From DATLGB01 sp963724135 (lineage in GTDB: Bacteria > Actinomycetota > Thermoleophilia > Solirubrobacterales > Solirubrobacteraceae): DNA of 64,000 bases. Where the stretch lies: positions 372,001 to 436,000 of the forward strand of contig CAVRTA010000004.1 in assembly GCA_963724135.1 (NCBI GenBank), read 5' to 3'. The position numbers were made by a program, and so were the translations under genes. Below, piece after piece: positions 8,443 to 17,953 of this stretch; the first letter of the stretch is position 1, and the number at the start of each line of letters is the position of its first letter. Under the pieces are notes generated by a model. That model saw only the letters and a program-made list of their open reading frames with translations. It was not told the origin of the DNA and made no database searches.

Positions 8443-9311
8443 CCCGCGCCGAAGCGCTCGCGATCCTGCGGGACGCCGAGCGCTACACGGTGGACGACCC
8501 GCGCTTCTCGACGGCGCGGATCGTCGGGCGCAGCATGCTCTCCACCGACGGTGCCGAACACGCGTCGCACCGGTCGCCGTTCGCGGAGATGTTCCGGCTC
8601 GAGCGGGTGCGCGCGCTCGAGCCGTGGGTGACGGCGGAGGCGCACCGGCTGATCGACGCCTTCGCCGGCCGCGGCGAGGCCGAGCTGATGGGCGAGTACG
8701 CGTTCCCGCTCGCCGCCGGGGTGATGGGCCACGTGCTCGAGCTCGACGCCCCGACAGACCGCGTCATCGCCTGGTACCGCGACATCGTCGCCGCCACCGT
8801 CGGCGAGCTGGATGAGGAAACGGGCCGGGCCGCGTTCGCCCGGCTGGGTCGGTCCAGTGACGTGGGCGTACTGCTGTTCGGCGGCATCGAGACCACGGCG
8901 GGGATGATCGGCAACGCGATCTGGCACGGCCTCACGCACGGGTTCGCGGACCCGCAGTCGCACCTGGAGGAGTCCCTGCGCCTGGAGCCGGCCGCGGCTG
9001 TGGTGGACCGCTACGAGGCCGGCGGCGGCCCGAAGGTCGAGGTCTCGCTGCGCGCGGCCAACCGCGATCCCGCCGTCTTCGATGATCCCGAGGTCTTCGA
9101 TCCCGAGCGCCCCAACGTCAGGCGCCACCTCGCGTTCGCCGCGGGGCCGCACGTGTGCATCGGGATGCACCTCGCGCGCCTCGAGGGGCGGGTCGCGCTC
9201 GCGGCCCTGCTGGCGCGGGTGGAGCGACTGGAGCTCGCGCGTCCCGTCCAGCCCGAGGGAACCGTCTTCCGCAGGGTTATTGACTTGCCAGTCAACTTCG
9301 GGGGTAGATAG
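8439..9311 (+). CDS. Compact cytochrome P450
   Basis: 290 residues against about 400 for bacterial P450s. All diagnostic parts remain: a distal-helix segment (LLFGGIETTAGM), the ExxR motif (ESLRLEP) and the heme-thiolate loop (FAAGPHVCIGMHLAR). The protein starts late, near RYTVDDPRFSTARIVG, and is short between helices F and I. The frame is open and uninterrupted, so the shortness is not from a visible break. GTG 8439 overlaps the preceding stop. Substrate unknown. Confidence 0.8.
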   Translation: MTRAEALAILRDAERYTVDDPRFSTARIVGRSMLSTDGAEHASHRSPFAEMFRLERVRALEPWVTAEAHRLIDAFAGRGEAELMGEYAFPLAAGVMGHVLELDAPTDRVIAWYRDIVAATVGELDEETGRAAFARLGRSSDVGVLLFGGIETTAGMIGNAIWHGLTHGFADPQSHLEESLRLEPAAAVVDRYEAGGGPKVEVSLRAANRDPAVFDDPEVFDPERPNVRRHLAFAAGPHVCIGMHLARLEGRVALAALLARVERLELARPVQPEGTVFRRVIDLPVNFGGR

Positions 9312-9320
9312 AGGATCACC

Positions 9321-11220
9321 ATGGCGCAAGCGAATCCCACGTACGAAGAGTCCAAGCAGGTCGCCGAGGCGAGCCGCGACGCCGAGTGGCAGCTCCCCAG
9401 CTTCGGCCGCGAGCTGTTCCTCGGCGACTTCCAGCTCGACCTGATCCACCCGCAGCCGCAGGCCGATCCCGAGCGGGTGGCCGAGGGCGAGCGGTTCCTG
9501 GAGAAGCTGCGCGCGTTCCTGACCGAACGGGTCGACCCGCTCGAGATCGAGGACAGCGCCAGGATCCCGGAAGACGTGATCCGCGGCCTCAAGGACCTCG
9601 GGGCGCTCGGGATGAAGATCCCCAAGGACTACGGCGGCCTCGGCCTGACCCAGGTCTACTACAACAAGGCCCTGTCGCTGGCGGGCACGTGGCACAGCTC
9701 GCTCGCCACGCTGCTGTCGGCCCACCAGTCGATCGGCCTGCCCGAGCCGCTGAAGACGTTCGGGTCCGCCGAGCAGAAGCGCGAGTGGCTGCCCGAAGGT
9801 GGCCAAGGACCACATCTCCGCGTTCCTGCTCACCGAGCCCGACGTCGGCTCGGACCCCGCGCGCATGAGCGCGACCGCGATTCCGTCCGACGACGGGTCC
9901 CACTACACGGTCAACGGCACCAAGCTGTGGGCGACCAACGGCGTCGTCGCCGACGTCGTCGTCGTGATGGCGGTCGTCCCCAGAAGCGACGACTCGAAGG
10001 GCGGGATCACCGCCTTCATCTGCCCGATGGACCTGGACGGCATCGAGGTCACGCACCGCAACGAGTTCATGGGGCTGCGCGGCATCGAGAACTCGGTCAC
10101 GACGTTCACCGACGTCAGGATCCCGGCCGAGAACATCATCGGGGGCGTGGGCAAGGGCCTCAAGATCGCGCTCAACACGCTCAACACCGGCCGCCTCTCG
10201 CTGCCCGCGATCTGCGTCGGTTCGTCGAAGTACTCGCTGCGCATCGCGCGCCAGTGGGCCGCCGAGCGCAAGCAGTGGGGGCAGCCGATCGGCAAGCACG
10301 ACCCGATCGCCCAGCACCTCGCCTTCATCGCCGGCACCGCGTTCGGACTCGAGGCGATGGTCGACGTCTCCAGCCGCCTCGCCGACGAGAAGCAGCGCGA
10401 CTTCCGCATCGAGGCGGCGATCGCGAAGCTCTACGGCTCCGAGCTGGCCTGGCAGGTGGTCGACACGATGGTCCAGGTCCGCGGTGGCCGCGGCTTCGAG
10501 ACCGCGAAGTCGCTCAAGGCGCGCGGCGAGAAGCCGGTCCCGGCCGAGCAGATGCTGCGCGACATGCGCATCAACCGCACGTTCGAGGGATCGACCGAGA
10601 TCATGCACCTGCTGATCGCGCGCGAGGCCGTCGACCAGCACCTCCAGCTCGCCGGCGACATCCTGCTCGGCGACGGCGGCGTCGCGGAGAAGGCCAGGCT
10701 CGGCGCCAGGGCGGGCGCCTTCTACGCCAAGTGGTTCCCGTCGCTGACCGTGGGCAAGGGCCAGCGCCCCTCGTCGTACTCGGAGTTCGGGCCGCTCGCC
10801 AAGCACCTGCGCTATGCGGAGCGCCACAGCCGCAAGCTGGCCCGCTCGACCTTCTACGCGATGGGCCGCTACCAGGCCCGGCTCGAGCAGAAGGGCGCGC
10901 TGCTCGGCCGCGTCGTCGACATCGGCGCCGAGCTGTACGCGATCGCCGCCGCGTGCGTGTATGCGAAGTCGCTCGGCACCGACGAGGCCAACGAGCTCGC
11001 GGACCTGTTCTGCCATCAGGCGCGCCGCCGCGCGGACCAGCTCTTCCACGACCTGTGGGCCAACGACGACGACGCGCAGTACAAGGTCGCGCAGCAGATC
11101 CTCGAGGGACGCCACGAGTGGTTCGAGGCCGACGTCGCGGACCCGGCGGGGGAGGGCCCGATGATCCCCGAGCACGACAGGCCCGCGCAGGAGAAGCTCG
11201 CGGAGGCGGCTACCGCCTGA
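9321..11220 (+). CDS. Acyl-CoA dehydrogenase, very-long-chain type (one frame break)
   Basis: About 632 residues in two frames. The first (from ATG 9321) ends at REWLP; the second resumes KVAKDHISAFLLTEPDVGSD after dropping one G at 9795. It then runs to the stop with the FAD/substrate signatures KLWATNGVVADVVVVMAV, TGRLSLPAICVGSSKYSLR and MRINRTFEGSTEIMHLL. The extra C-terminal domain (from about residue 460) is characteristic of VLCAD/ACAD9-like enzymes. It performs the first oxidation of beta-oxidation. It follows the P450 by 9 bp. Confidence 0.88.
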
Positions 11221-11419
11221 AGCGAAGCGCCGGGCGCCGCTCGCGGCGCTCGGCAGCGTCGCCCAGCAGCCAGAACATGCCCGGCCACAACCCGACGAAC
11301 AGCGCACGGCGCTCCGCGTTGCCGCGCACGTCCTGGTCGACGGTCTTCGCGCGGATCCACAGCGCGACGCAGAAAGCGATGTTGGCCAGCGAGGTGGCGT
11401 GGAGAAGCCGGGAGACCAT
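11210..11419 (-). CDS. Small hypothetical membrane protein
   Basis: 69 residues from ATG 11419. It contains two hydrophobic stretches (LANIAFCVALWI and ALFVGLWPGMFWLLG) separated by a charged loop and ends in a basic tail. No family was recognised. It overlaps the acyl-CoA dehydrogenase end by 11 bp, tail to tail. Its codon use looks like its neighbours, which supports a real gene, but its size keeps confidence moderate. Confidence 0.5.
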   Translation of the reverse strand: MVSRLLHATSLANIAFCVALWIRAKTVDQDVRGNAERRALFVGLWPGMFWLLGDAAERRERRPALRFRR

Positions 11420-11452
11420 GCGCCCGACGCTACCCGGTGAAGGGGGCAGCTG

Positions 11453-12160
11453 ATGCCGCAGGGGCTCTCGCCATGGCGCCGCTTCACCACTGCCACCCGC
11501 TGGCCGGTCGGCGTGGTCTTCACCTCGTGGCGCTACCTCTGGCGCACCACGCCGCTGCACCGCTCCGAGGAGATCGGCACCCTCGAGGCCGATCGGCCAC
11601 CGCCGGTTCCCGACGGTGTGGAGCGCGAGCGGATGCAGCCCGCGGGCTCAGGGGCGGGACCGCTGTTCCACCGCCGTTACCGGACGCGCATCCGCGACAC
11701 CGACCTGACGCCGGAGCAACTGGTCGCGCAGGTCAGCGCCCACCCCGACTTCGCCGTCCCGACCGAGATGGCGACATTCCAGAAGGTCGCCGGCGACGAG
11801 GACGAGATGCGCGTCGGCGACGAGCTCGTCGTGCGCATGGCGGCGCCGTGGGACGGCCCCGTGCGGGTGATCGACCGGCAGCCCACGAGCTTTCGCATGG
11901 CGACGCTCGAGGATCACCTGGAGGCCGGCCAGATCGAGTTCCGGTCCTTTCGCGAGGACGGACTGCTGGTGTTCGAGATCGAGTCGTGGGCGCGCAGCAG
12001 CTCGAAGATCGTCCACGTCCTCTACGACAAGCTGCGCATGGCCAAGGAGGTCCAGTTCCACATGTGGGTGTCGACGCTGGAGGGCATCGTGCGGATGTCG
12101 GGCGGGCGCATGACCGGCGGCATCGACATCCTCACCCGGCGGGTCGATGACCGTCGCTGA
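11453..12160 (+). CDS. DUF1990-like protein, first of a pair
   Basis: 235 residues. The N-terminal ~70 are basic and Pro-rich. The rest has a start-like/DUF1990 pattern: FQKVAGDEDEMRVGDELVVR, then ATLEDHLEAGQIEFRSF and Trp-rich strands. No catalytic residues are evident and the function is unknown. It overlaps the next gene by 14 bp and is probably co-translated with that DUF1990 protein. Confidence 0.6.
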   Translation: MPQGLSPWRRFTTATRWPVGVVFTSWRYLWRTTPLHRSEEIGTLEADRPPPVPDGVERERMQPAGSGAGPLFHRRYRTRIRDTDLTPEQLVAQVSAHPDFAVPTEMATFQKVAGDEDEMRVGDELVVRMAAPWDGPVRVIDRQPTSFRMATLEDHLEAGQIEFRSFREDGLLVFEIESWARSSSKIVHVLYDKLRMAKEVQFHMWVSTLEGIVRMSGGRMTGGIDILTRRVDDRR

Positions 12161-12734
12161 GCGGCTCGCCGAGCTCGAGCAGCGGCCCCTGAACTACGAC
12201 CCCGACGCGCCGCACGACGAGGCCGACGGCTGGCGTGTCGACGACTACTGCGAGCCGCTGCCGACCGAGCCGCCCGGTCCGCCGGTGCCGGGCGGGCCCT
12301 TCGAGCGCTGTCAGACGCTGCTGCGCGAGTACGAGGTCGCCGACCCGGCGATGGTGCGGGCCCACTACGACCACGACGCCCCGCTGAGTGGCCGCACCAT
12401 GCTGCTCGAGATCCGCTTCGGCCCGATCCGCCTCCACGTCGGCTGCCGCGTCGGTGACATCACGGACGAGGAGCGCAGCGAGGACGGCCGGCCGCTGCGC
12501 GTGTGGGGCTGGGGCTACCAGACCCTCGAGGGACACATCGAGCAGGGGCAGATGAACTGGGAGGTCTGGAAGTGGATGGACACGGGCGAGGTTCAGTTCC
12601 GCATCCACTCCTACTCGCGTAACGCGCACGCGCGCAACTGGTTCGTCAACACCGGCTTCAAGCTGATCGGGCAGTGGCAGCGGCACCTCTACCTCTCGAA
12701 GGCGTGCAGGCGGATGGCCGAGCTCGTGCGATGA
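12147..12734 (+). CDS. DUF1990 family protein
   Basis: 195 residues. Features of DUF1990: RPLNYDPD at the N-terminus, WGWGYQTLEGHIEQGQMNWE in the core and SYSRNAHARNWFVNTGFKL near the end. Biochemical role unknown. ATG of the downstream acyl-CoA dehydrogenase overlaps its stop (ATGA at 12731-12734), so this pair sits between two fatty-acid oxidation genes. Confidence 0.75.
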   Translation: MTVAERLAELEQRPLNYDPDAPHDEADGWRVDDYCEPLPTEPPGPPVPGGPFERCQTLLREYEVADPAMVRAHYDHDAPLSGRTMLLEIRFGPIRLHVGCRVGDITDEERSEDGRPLRVWGWGYQTLEGHIEQGQMNWEVWKWMDTGEVQFRIHSYSRNAHARNWFVNTGFKLIGQWQRHLYLSKACRRMAELVR

Positions 12735-13839
12735 CCGCGCTCGCCGACGCCACCGAACGCTTCGTCGCCGAGGAAGTGCTCCCCGCCGTCGCCGAGTGGG
12801 ACCGCGACGACGAGCTGCCCGCGGAGGCGCTCGAGCGGCTGGTCGCGCTCGGCGTCACCGGCGCGCTCGTCCCCACCGAGTACGGGGGCCCCGGGCTCGG
12901 CGTCGCCGACCTCGTGCCGGTCTGGCGCGCGCTGTCGCGCGGCTGGATCTCGCTGACGGGCGCCGTCAACCCGACCGGGCTCGCCACCGCGCTGCTCGTC
13001 CGCCACGGGACCGCCTCAGCAACGGACCCGCTGGCTGCCCGGCATCGCGGCAGGAGACGTGCTGGCCTCGTTCTCGATCACCGAGCCGCAGGCCGGGTCG
13101 GACCTGTCGCGCCTCGAGGCGTCGGCCCGGCGCGCCGAGCAGGGCTGGATCCTCGACGGGACCAAGCGCTGGGTGGCGGGAGGCGCGTCGGCGTCCGTCG
13201 TCTTCATGCTCATCGAGGTCGACGGGTCGCCCACCTGCCTGGTGCTGCCCGCCGACGGTCGCGGCTGCGGACGGGTGGATCGTCGGCGAGCTCGACAAGG
13301 TCGGATACCGCGGCGTCGAGTCGGCGACATACCGCTTCGACGCGTTCGCGTCCGCAGGCGCGGAGGTCCTCGGCGACGACGTCGGCGCCGGTGCCCGTCA
13401 GATGCTCGACGCGCTCGACGTCGGCCGCGTCAACGTCGCCTGCCGCGCGCTCGGGATCATCGACCGGGCGCTGGAGCGGGCGCTGCAGGAGGCACGCGAG
13501 CGCGAGATCGGGGACGGAGTCCTGGGCGATCACACGCACGCGCAGCTGCGCATCGGCGAGCTGGTCGCGCGCCGGGCCGCGGTCGAGGCCCTGGTCGACC
13601 GCGCCGCGGCGGCGGTCGACGCCCGCGACGCCGGCGCCCGCGAGCTGTCGACGGCCGCCAAGGTCATCGCCTCCGAGGCGGGGGTGTGGGCCGTGGACGC
13701 GGCGAGCCGGCTCGCCGCCAGCCGCTCCTACACGGCGAGCGACGAGCTCGCCCGCCTGCGCCGCGACGCGCCGCAGACGCAGATCGGCGAGGGCGCCAAC
13801 GACGCGCTGCTGTTCGCGCTCGCGCGCAGCCGCCTCTAG
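12731..13839 (+). CDS. Acyl-CoA dehydrogenase (two frame breaks)
   Basis: About 368 residues spread over three frames, each shift equal to one extra base (T at 13016; about 13257). Part 1: TERFVAEEVLPAVAEWDRDD to AVNPTGLATALLVRHGTA. Part 2: RWLPGIAAGDVLASFSITEP and GTKRWVAGGASASVVF. Part 3: ADGWIVGELDKVGYRGVESA to the C-terminus SRSYTASDELARLRRDAPQT. Joined, it is a normal-length FAD acyl-CoA dehydrogenase, without the extra domain of the enzyme at 9321. The last part lies 59 bp from a convergent P450. Confidence 0.82.
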
Positions 13840-13875
13840 ATGTGGTTTTCAGTCTGAACGGCGCGATGAGGGGGA

Positions 13876-13889
13876 GGCCCGACCGGGCC
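13876..13889. terminator. Short GC hairpin between convergent genes
   Basis: GGCCCG and CGGGCC flank a two-base centre. It lies between the acyl-CoA dehydrogenase stop and the convergent P450 stop, where a shared terminator would be expected. There is no T-run, so the call is weak. Confidence 0.25.
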
Positions 13890-13898
13890 CGGAGCATT

Positions 13899-15194
13899 TC
13901 ACCCCGGATGGCGGGCCGCGGCGACGAGCCGCGTGCCGTTGGCGGGCGAGAAGGTGACGTTGCGGCGCGCGACGCGCTCGGCTCGCGCCGTCACCGGCTG
14001 CAGCGCGCGGCGGCGCAGGACCTCGCTGAGCACGACCCGCATCTCGAGCTCGGCGAACGCGGCTCCCAGGCAGCGGCGCACGCCGCCGCCGAAGGGGATC
14101 CAGGCGTAGGTGTCGGGCTTGGAGTCCAGGAAGCGCTCGGGGCGGAACGCGTAGGGGTCCTCGTAGACGTCGGGGTTGGTGTGCGTGAGCCAGATGGCGG
14201 GCGTGACGTCGGTGCCCTCGGGCAGGTGCAGGCCCTCGACCTCGAGGTCGGCCCCGAGCCGGCGTCCGGCGAGCGGGACCACCGGACGCAGGCGCAGCGC
14301 CTCGGTCACCGTCGCGCGCAAGTACGCGTCGTCGTCCTCGTCCACCGCGCGCACTACTCGCGCGTGCACGTCCGGGTGGCGCAGCAGCAGGTCGAAGGTC
14401 CAGGCGAGCGCCGTCGCCGTCGTCTCGTGGCCCGCGAGCAGCAGCGTGACGAGCTGGTCGCGCACCTCGCGGTCGCTCATCGGCTCGCCGTCATCGAAGC
14501 GTGCGGCCTTGAGCATGGAGAGGATGTCGTCGCCGTCCTCGGAGTGCCCGGCGATCTCGGCCATCAGCAGCTCGTCGAGCTCGGCGTTCTCGCGCTCGAT
14601 GCGTTCCAGCGGTCCCGGAATCCCGAACCGTGCGGCGAAGAAGATGCCGAACTGCAGCGCGGGCGACGAGGTGCGCTGCAGCAGGCGCACGAGCTTCTCG
14701 GTGAGCGCCTCGCGGCGCACGTCGTCGCGCACGCCGAACACCGCTTGCAGGATCACCTCGAGCGTGACCGCCTGCATGCGCGGATGGATGGGGAACGCCT
14801 CGCCCGGCGACCACGTGCCGATCTCGCGCTCGGCGACCTCGCGGACGACCGTCTCGTACGCACGCATGCGCTCGCCGTGGAACGGCGGGAGCATCACCTT
14901 GCGCCGGGCCAGGTGCTCGCTTCCCTCGAGGAGCAGGATCGAGCGCGCGCCCATGATCGGGCGCAGCGTCGCCTCGCGCCCCGGCGGCAGGACGTTGGCC
15001 CGCTCGGTGTAGAGGGCGCGGATCGTCGCCGGGTCCGACGTGAACACCGTCGGCCGCTAGAAGCCGGGGAACATGACGCTGAACGTGTCGCCGTAGCGGC
15101 GCCGGCAGTCCTCCAGGAAGGAGATCGGGCGCACGAGCCAGCGCGTCATCTGGACGACCGGCGCTTGCTCGGGCCCAGGCGGAAGCCCCCTCAT
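13899..15194 (-). CDS. Cytochrome P450 with an in-frame TAG near residue 46
   Basis: Full-length P450 (about 431 codons) if read through TAG at 15059-15057. Before the TAG: MRGLPPGPEQAPVVQMTRWL and YGDTFSVMFPGF. After it, in the same frame: RPTVFTSDPATIRALYTE, the I-helix LLLAGHETTATAL, ExxR (EALRLRP), and the heme loop FGGGVRRCLGAAFAELE. The N-terminal piece belongs to this protein by homology, so the gene begins at ATG 15194, not at the internal GTG 15047. The TAG may be a nonsense mutation, a substitution error or a 3-base insertion. It follows the AbrB-type gene by 14 bp on the same strand. Confidence 0.8.
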
Positions 15195-15208
15195 CGCGAC
15201 ACAGCCTC

Positions 15209-16241
15209 TCACGCCCGCGCGGGCGGCAGTGTGAGCCGCACCACAACCGGCGCGAGCAGAACCATGACCAGCAGGCGCAGCGTCTGCACCGCCAGGATGA
15301 AGGTCGTGTCGGCGCCGGCGCCGAAGGCGGCGGCCAGCACGGCGTAGAGGCCGCCGGGTGTCGTTGCCAGATAAGCGTCGAGGAGGTGGACGTCGGTCGT
15401 CGCGGTCAGGGCGAGCGCGAGCCCGAAGCACGCGATCATCAACCCCGCGATCGCCAGCACCACCGGCACCAGCAGGCGGCCGACCTCCCGCACGCGCGTC
15501 GGGGGTGAAGCGCAGGCCGACGGCCACGCCGATCCCGATGAAACCGGCCTGCTGGAGCACCTCGGGGACCACGAAGCGGTCACCGGACAGGGCGACGGTG
15601 CCGGCGATCGCCAGCGGCCCGAGCAGCGTCCCGGCGGGCAGGCGGATCGCCTGCCCCAGCAGCGCTCCGACCGGGGCGACCACGAGCGTGACGAGCCAGC
15701 CCTCGAGGTCTCCGAACAGCGCGGCGGCGGACGGCGCCGCCGCGCTGTGCTCGCGACCGAACGCGAATCCCGCGATCAGCGGCGTGAGCGCGACGACGAT
15801 GAGCACGCGCAGGTACTGCATGAACGCGACGAGCCGGTCGTCGCCGCCGAGGTCGCGTGCCATCGCCACGATGCCCGAGGCGCCGCCGGCGATCATCCCC
15901 AGCACCGCGGTCTGCCGGTCGAGGCGGGCGCCGCGGGCGAGGGCCAGCCCGGCCACGAGGCAGATCCCCAGCGTGCCGGCGGAGATCAGCGTGACCGGCA
16001 GCCAGGCGTCCGCGGCGGCGCGCAGCGACGAGGTCTCCAGATAGGCCCCCAGCACGACGCCGGTGACCGCCTGCGCCGCGGTGAACAGCGGCGCCGGCAG
16101 GTCGAGCTCGCCGGGAAACGCGATCGCCGCCACGACGCCGGCGACGAGCGCCGTGAACAGGAACGGCGAGGGCAGACCGGCAGCGTCCAGCGCCCAGCCG
16201 GACGCCACCGTCGCCGCAAGTAGAGCCGGCCAGCGGAGCAC
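15209..16241 (-). CDS. AbrB-family (ammonia monooxygenase-like) membrane protein, one frame break
   Basis: About 344 residues, almost entirely hydrophobic, with two internally repeated halves, as in the AbrB/TIGR03082 duplication family. Frame 1 from GTG 16241 reaches IGIGVAVGLRFTPDA. Dropping one base at 15494 joins VREVGRLLVPVVLAIAGLM and a C-terminus YLATTPGGLYAVLAAAFGAG. The repeated motif (GMIAGGASGIVAMA early, ATTPGGLYAVLAAA late) is typical. Function is uncertain; family members have been proposed as transporters. It is divergent from a MarR gene with a shared regulatory spacer. Confidence 0.75.
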
Positions 16242-16257
16242 CCGGCACAGGCTAGTG

Positions 16258-16285
16258 GTTTGCTACACTAATTACCTGTGGCAAC
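16258..16285. promoter_or_regulatory. AT-rich imperfect palindrome with extended -10 ahead of marR
   Basis: Arms GTTTGCTACAC and CCTGTGGCAAC flank TAATTA. Within it TGCTACACT (16261-16269) is an extended -10; transcription would start near 16276-16278, right at the GTG of the MarR gene, implying a leaderless message. The site also sits 17 bp upstream of the divergent AbrB-type gene, so one MarR dimer could control both genes. Operator role is inferred from position and symmetry. Confidence 0.5.
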
Positions 16286-16701
16286 TATTACTGTCAACGA
16301 TCTCGCCTCACAGCTCCGCCTGTCGGTGACGCGCACCGCCCGGCGGCTGCGCCAGCACGCGGAGTCGCCGCTGACGCCGACGCTGCAGGCGGCGCTGGCG
16401 ACGGTCGTCAACCATGGCCCGCTGACGCCCTCCGAGCTGGCCGAGCGCGAGCGCGTGCAGCGCCCCACCGCGACCAAGCTGATCGCCCGTCTCGAGGCCG
16501 ACGGGCTGGTCGCGCGCACCGGCGTGCCGGGCGACGGGCGTTCCACGCTGATCTCCGTGAGCCGCGCGGGGCGAGCGGCTGATCGCCGAGACCCGGACGC
16601 GCAAGGACGCCTACCTGGCCCGGCGGCTGCGGCGGCTGCCGGCAGAGGACCGTGCGACGCTCGCGCGCGCCGCGGTCATCCTCGAGGAGCTGCTGGCGTA
16701 G
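16278..16701 (+). CDS. MarR-family regulator (one frame break)
   Basis: About 141 residues. The winged-helix core is visible (GPLTPSELAERERVQRPTAT, then KLIARLEADGLVART and GVPGDGRSTLISVS). After SRAG one extra G in a G-run at 16568-16571 shifts the frame; correcting it gives ERLIAETRTRKDAYLARRL and a normal C-terminus ending EELLA. It probably regulates itself, the divergent membrane protein and possibly the MFS transporter 10 bp downstream. Confidence 0.82.
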
Positions 16702-16711
16702 TGGTCGCACT

Positions 16712-17916
16712 GTGACGCTCGCCTTCGGCCGCGCGCTCAGCTCCCTCACCGTCCCCAACTACCGGCGCTACTTCGCCGGCCAGATCGTCTCGATCTCCGG
16801 CAACTGGATGCAGACCGTCGCCGAGATGTGGCTGGTCGTGCAGATCACGGGCTCGGGCGTCTCGGTCGGCGTCACCGCGGGCCTCCAGTTCCTGCCCATG
16901 CTGCTGCTCGGCGCCTACGGCGGGGTGATCGCGGACCGCTTCGACAAGCGGCGCCTGCTGATGCTCACGCAGCCGCTGGCGGCGCTGCCGCCGGTGATCC
17001 TGTTCGTGCTCGTGCAGACCGGCGGCGCGGACGTGTGGCTGGTGTACGCTGCTCGTGTGCGCGCGCGGTCTCGTCAACGCCTTCGACAACCCGGCGCGCC
17101 AGGCGTTCGTGACCGAGCTCGTCGGCGCCGAGCGCGTCGTCAACGCGGTCAGCCTCAACAGCGTGATCCTGCACTGCGCTCGCATCGCCGGCCCGGCGGG
17201 CGCGGGCATCGTGATCGCCCTCGCCGGCGTCGGGCCGTGCTTCGCCCTCAACGCGCTGTCGTTCGCCGCCATGTACTTCGCGCTGCGCGGCATGGACACC
17301 GCCGCGCTCGGCCGCACCCGCCGCGCCGGGCGAGGCAGCGGGCAGATCCGCGAGGCGGCGCGCGAGGCATGGCGGCGGCCGGCGCTGCGCGTGCCTCTGC
17401 TGATGATGGGAGTCGTGGGCACGCTGAGCTTCAACTTCCAGGTGCTGCTGCCGCTGTTCGCGGCCTCCACCTGGGACGGGACGGCCGCCTCCTACGCGCT
17501 GCTGACCAGCGCGATGGGCGCCGGGGCGGTGGCGGGCGCGCTCGCGGCGGGCGCGCGCGGCCGCGTGTCGCCGGGGCTCCTCGTCGTCGCCGCGACCCTG
17601 TTCGGCGTCGGCTCACTGGCGGCCGCCGCGGCGCCGTCGCTCGCGGTGCAGGCGCTCACGCTGGTCCCGCTCGGCGCGGCCAGCGTCACCTTCGCCGCCG
17701 GCGTCAACTCGTCGCTCCAGCTCGATGCGCCCGAGCATCTGCGCGGCCGCATCATGGCGCTCTACTCCGTGGTCTTCATCGGCTCGACGCCGATCGGCGC
17801 GCCGCTCGTCGGCTGGCTCGCGGAGGTCGCCGGCCCGCGTGCCGGGCTGGTGCTCGGCGGGGTCGCGGCGCTGGCCGCGGCCGCCGGCGCTCATGTCTTT
17901 CTCAGACGCGATTTAG
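16712..17916 (+). CDS. MFS transporter (two frame breaks)
   Basis: About 400 residues of the enterobactin-exporter-like (MFS_3) type: NYRRYFAGQIVSISGNWMQT near the start, GAYGGVIADRFDKRRLLMLT (loop 2-3 signature), then after one extra base at 17048 LLVCARGLVNAFDNPARQAF and on to HVFLRRD. A second extra T in the TTT of 17911-17913 is needed to reach TAG 17914-17916; otherwise the frame runs into the next gene. It is likely a drug or metabolite exporter under MarR control. Confidence 0.82.
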
Positions 17917-17953
17917 TCCACGACAAGGGCGTAGGGCCTAACTTCACAGACGT

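Noticed and set aside
15045..15047. GTG 15047 as the start of the minus-strand P450
   Set aside because: Starting there would lose the N-terminal MRGLPPGPEQ...FPGF segment, which lies upstream in the same frame and matches P450 N-termini.
13059..15347. Open frame of 762 codons on the plus strand
   Set aside because: Only its first ~70 codons match a protein (middle of the acyl-CoA dehydrogenase); the rest is antisense to the P450 gene.
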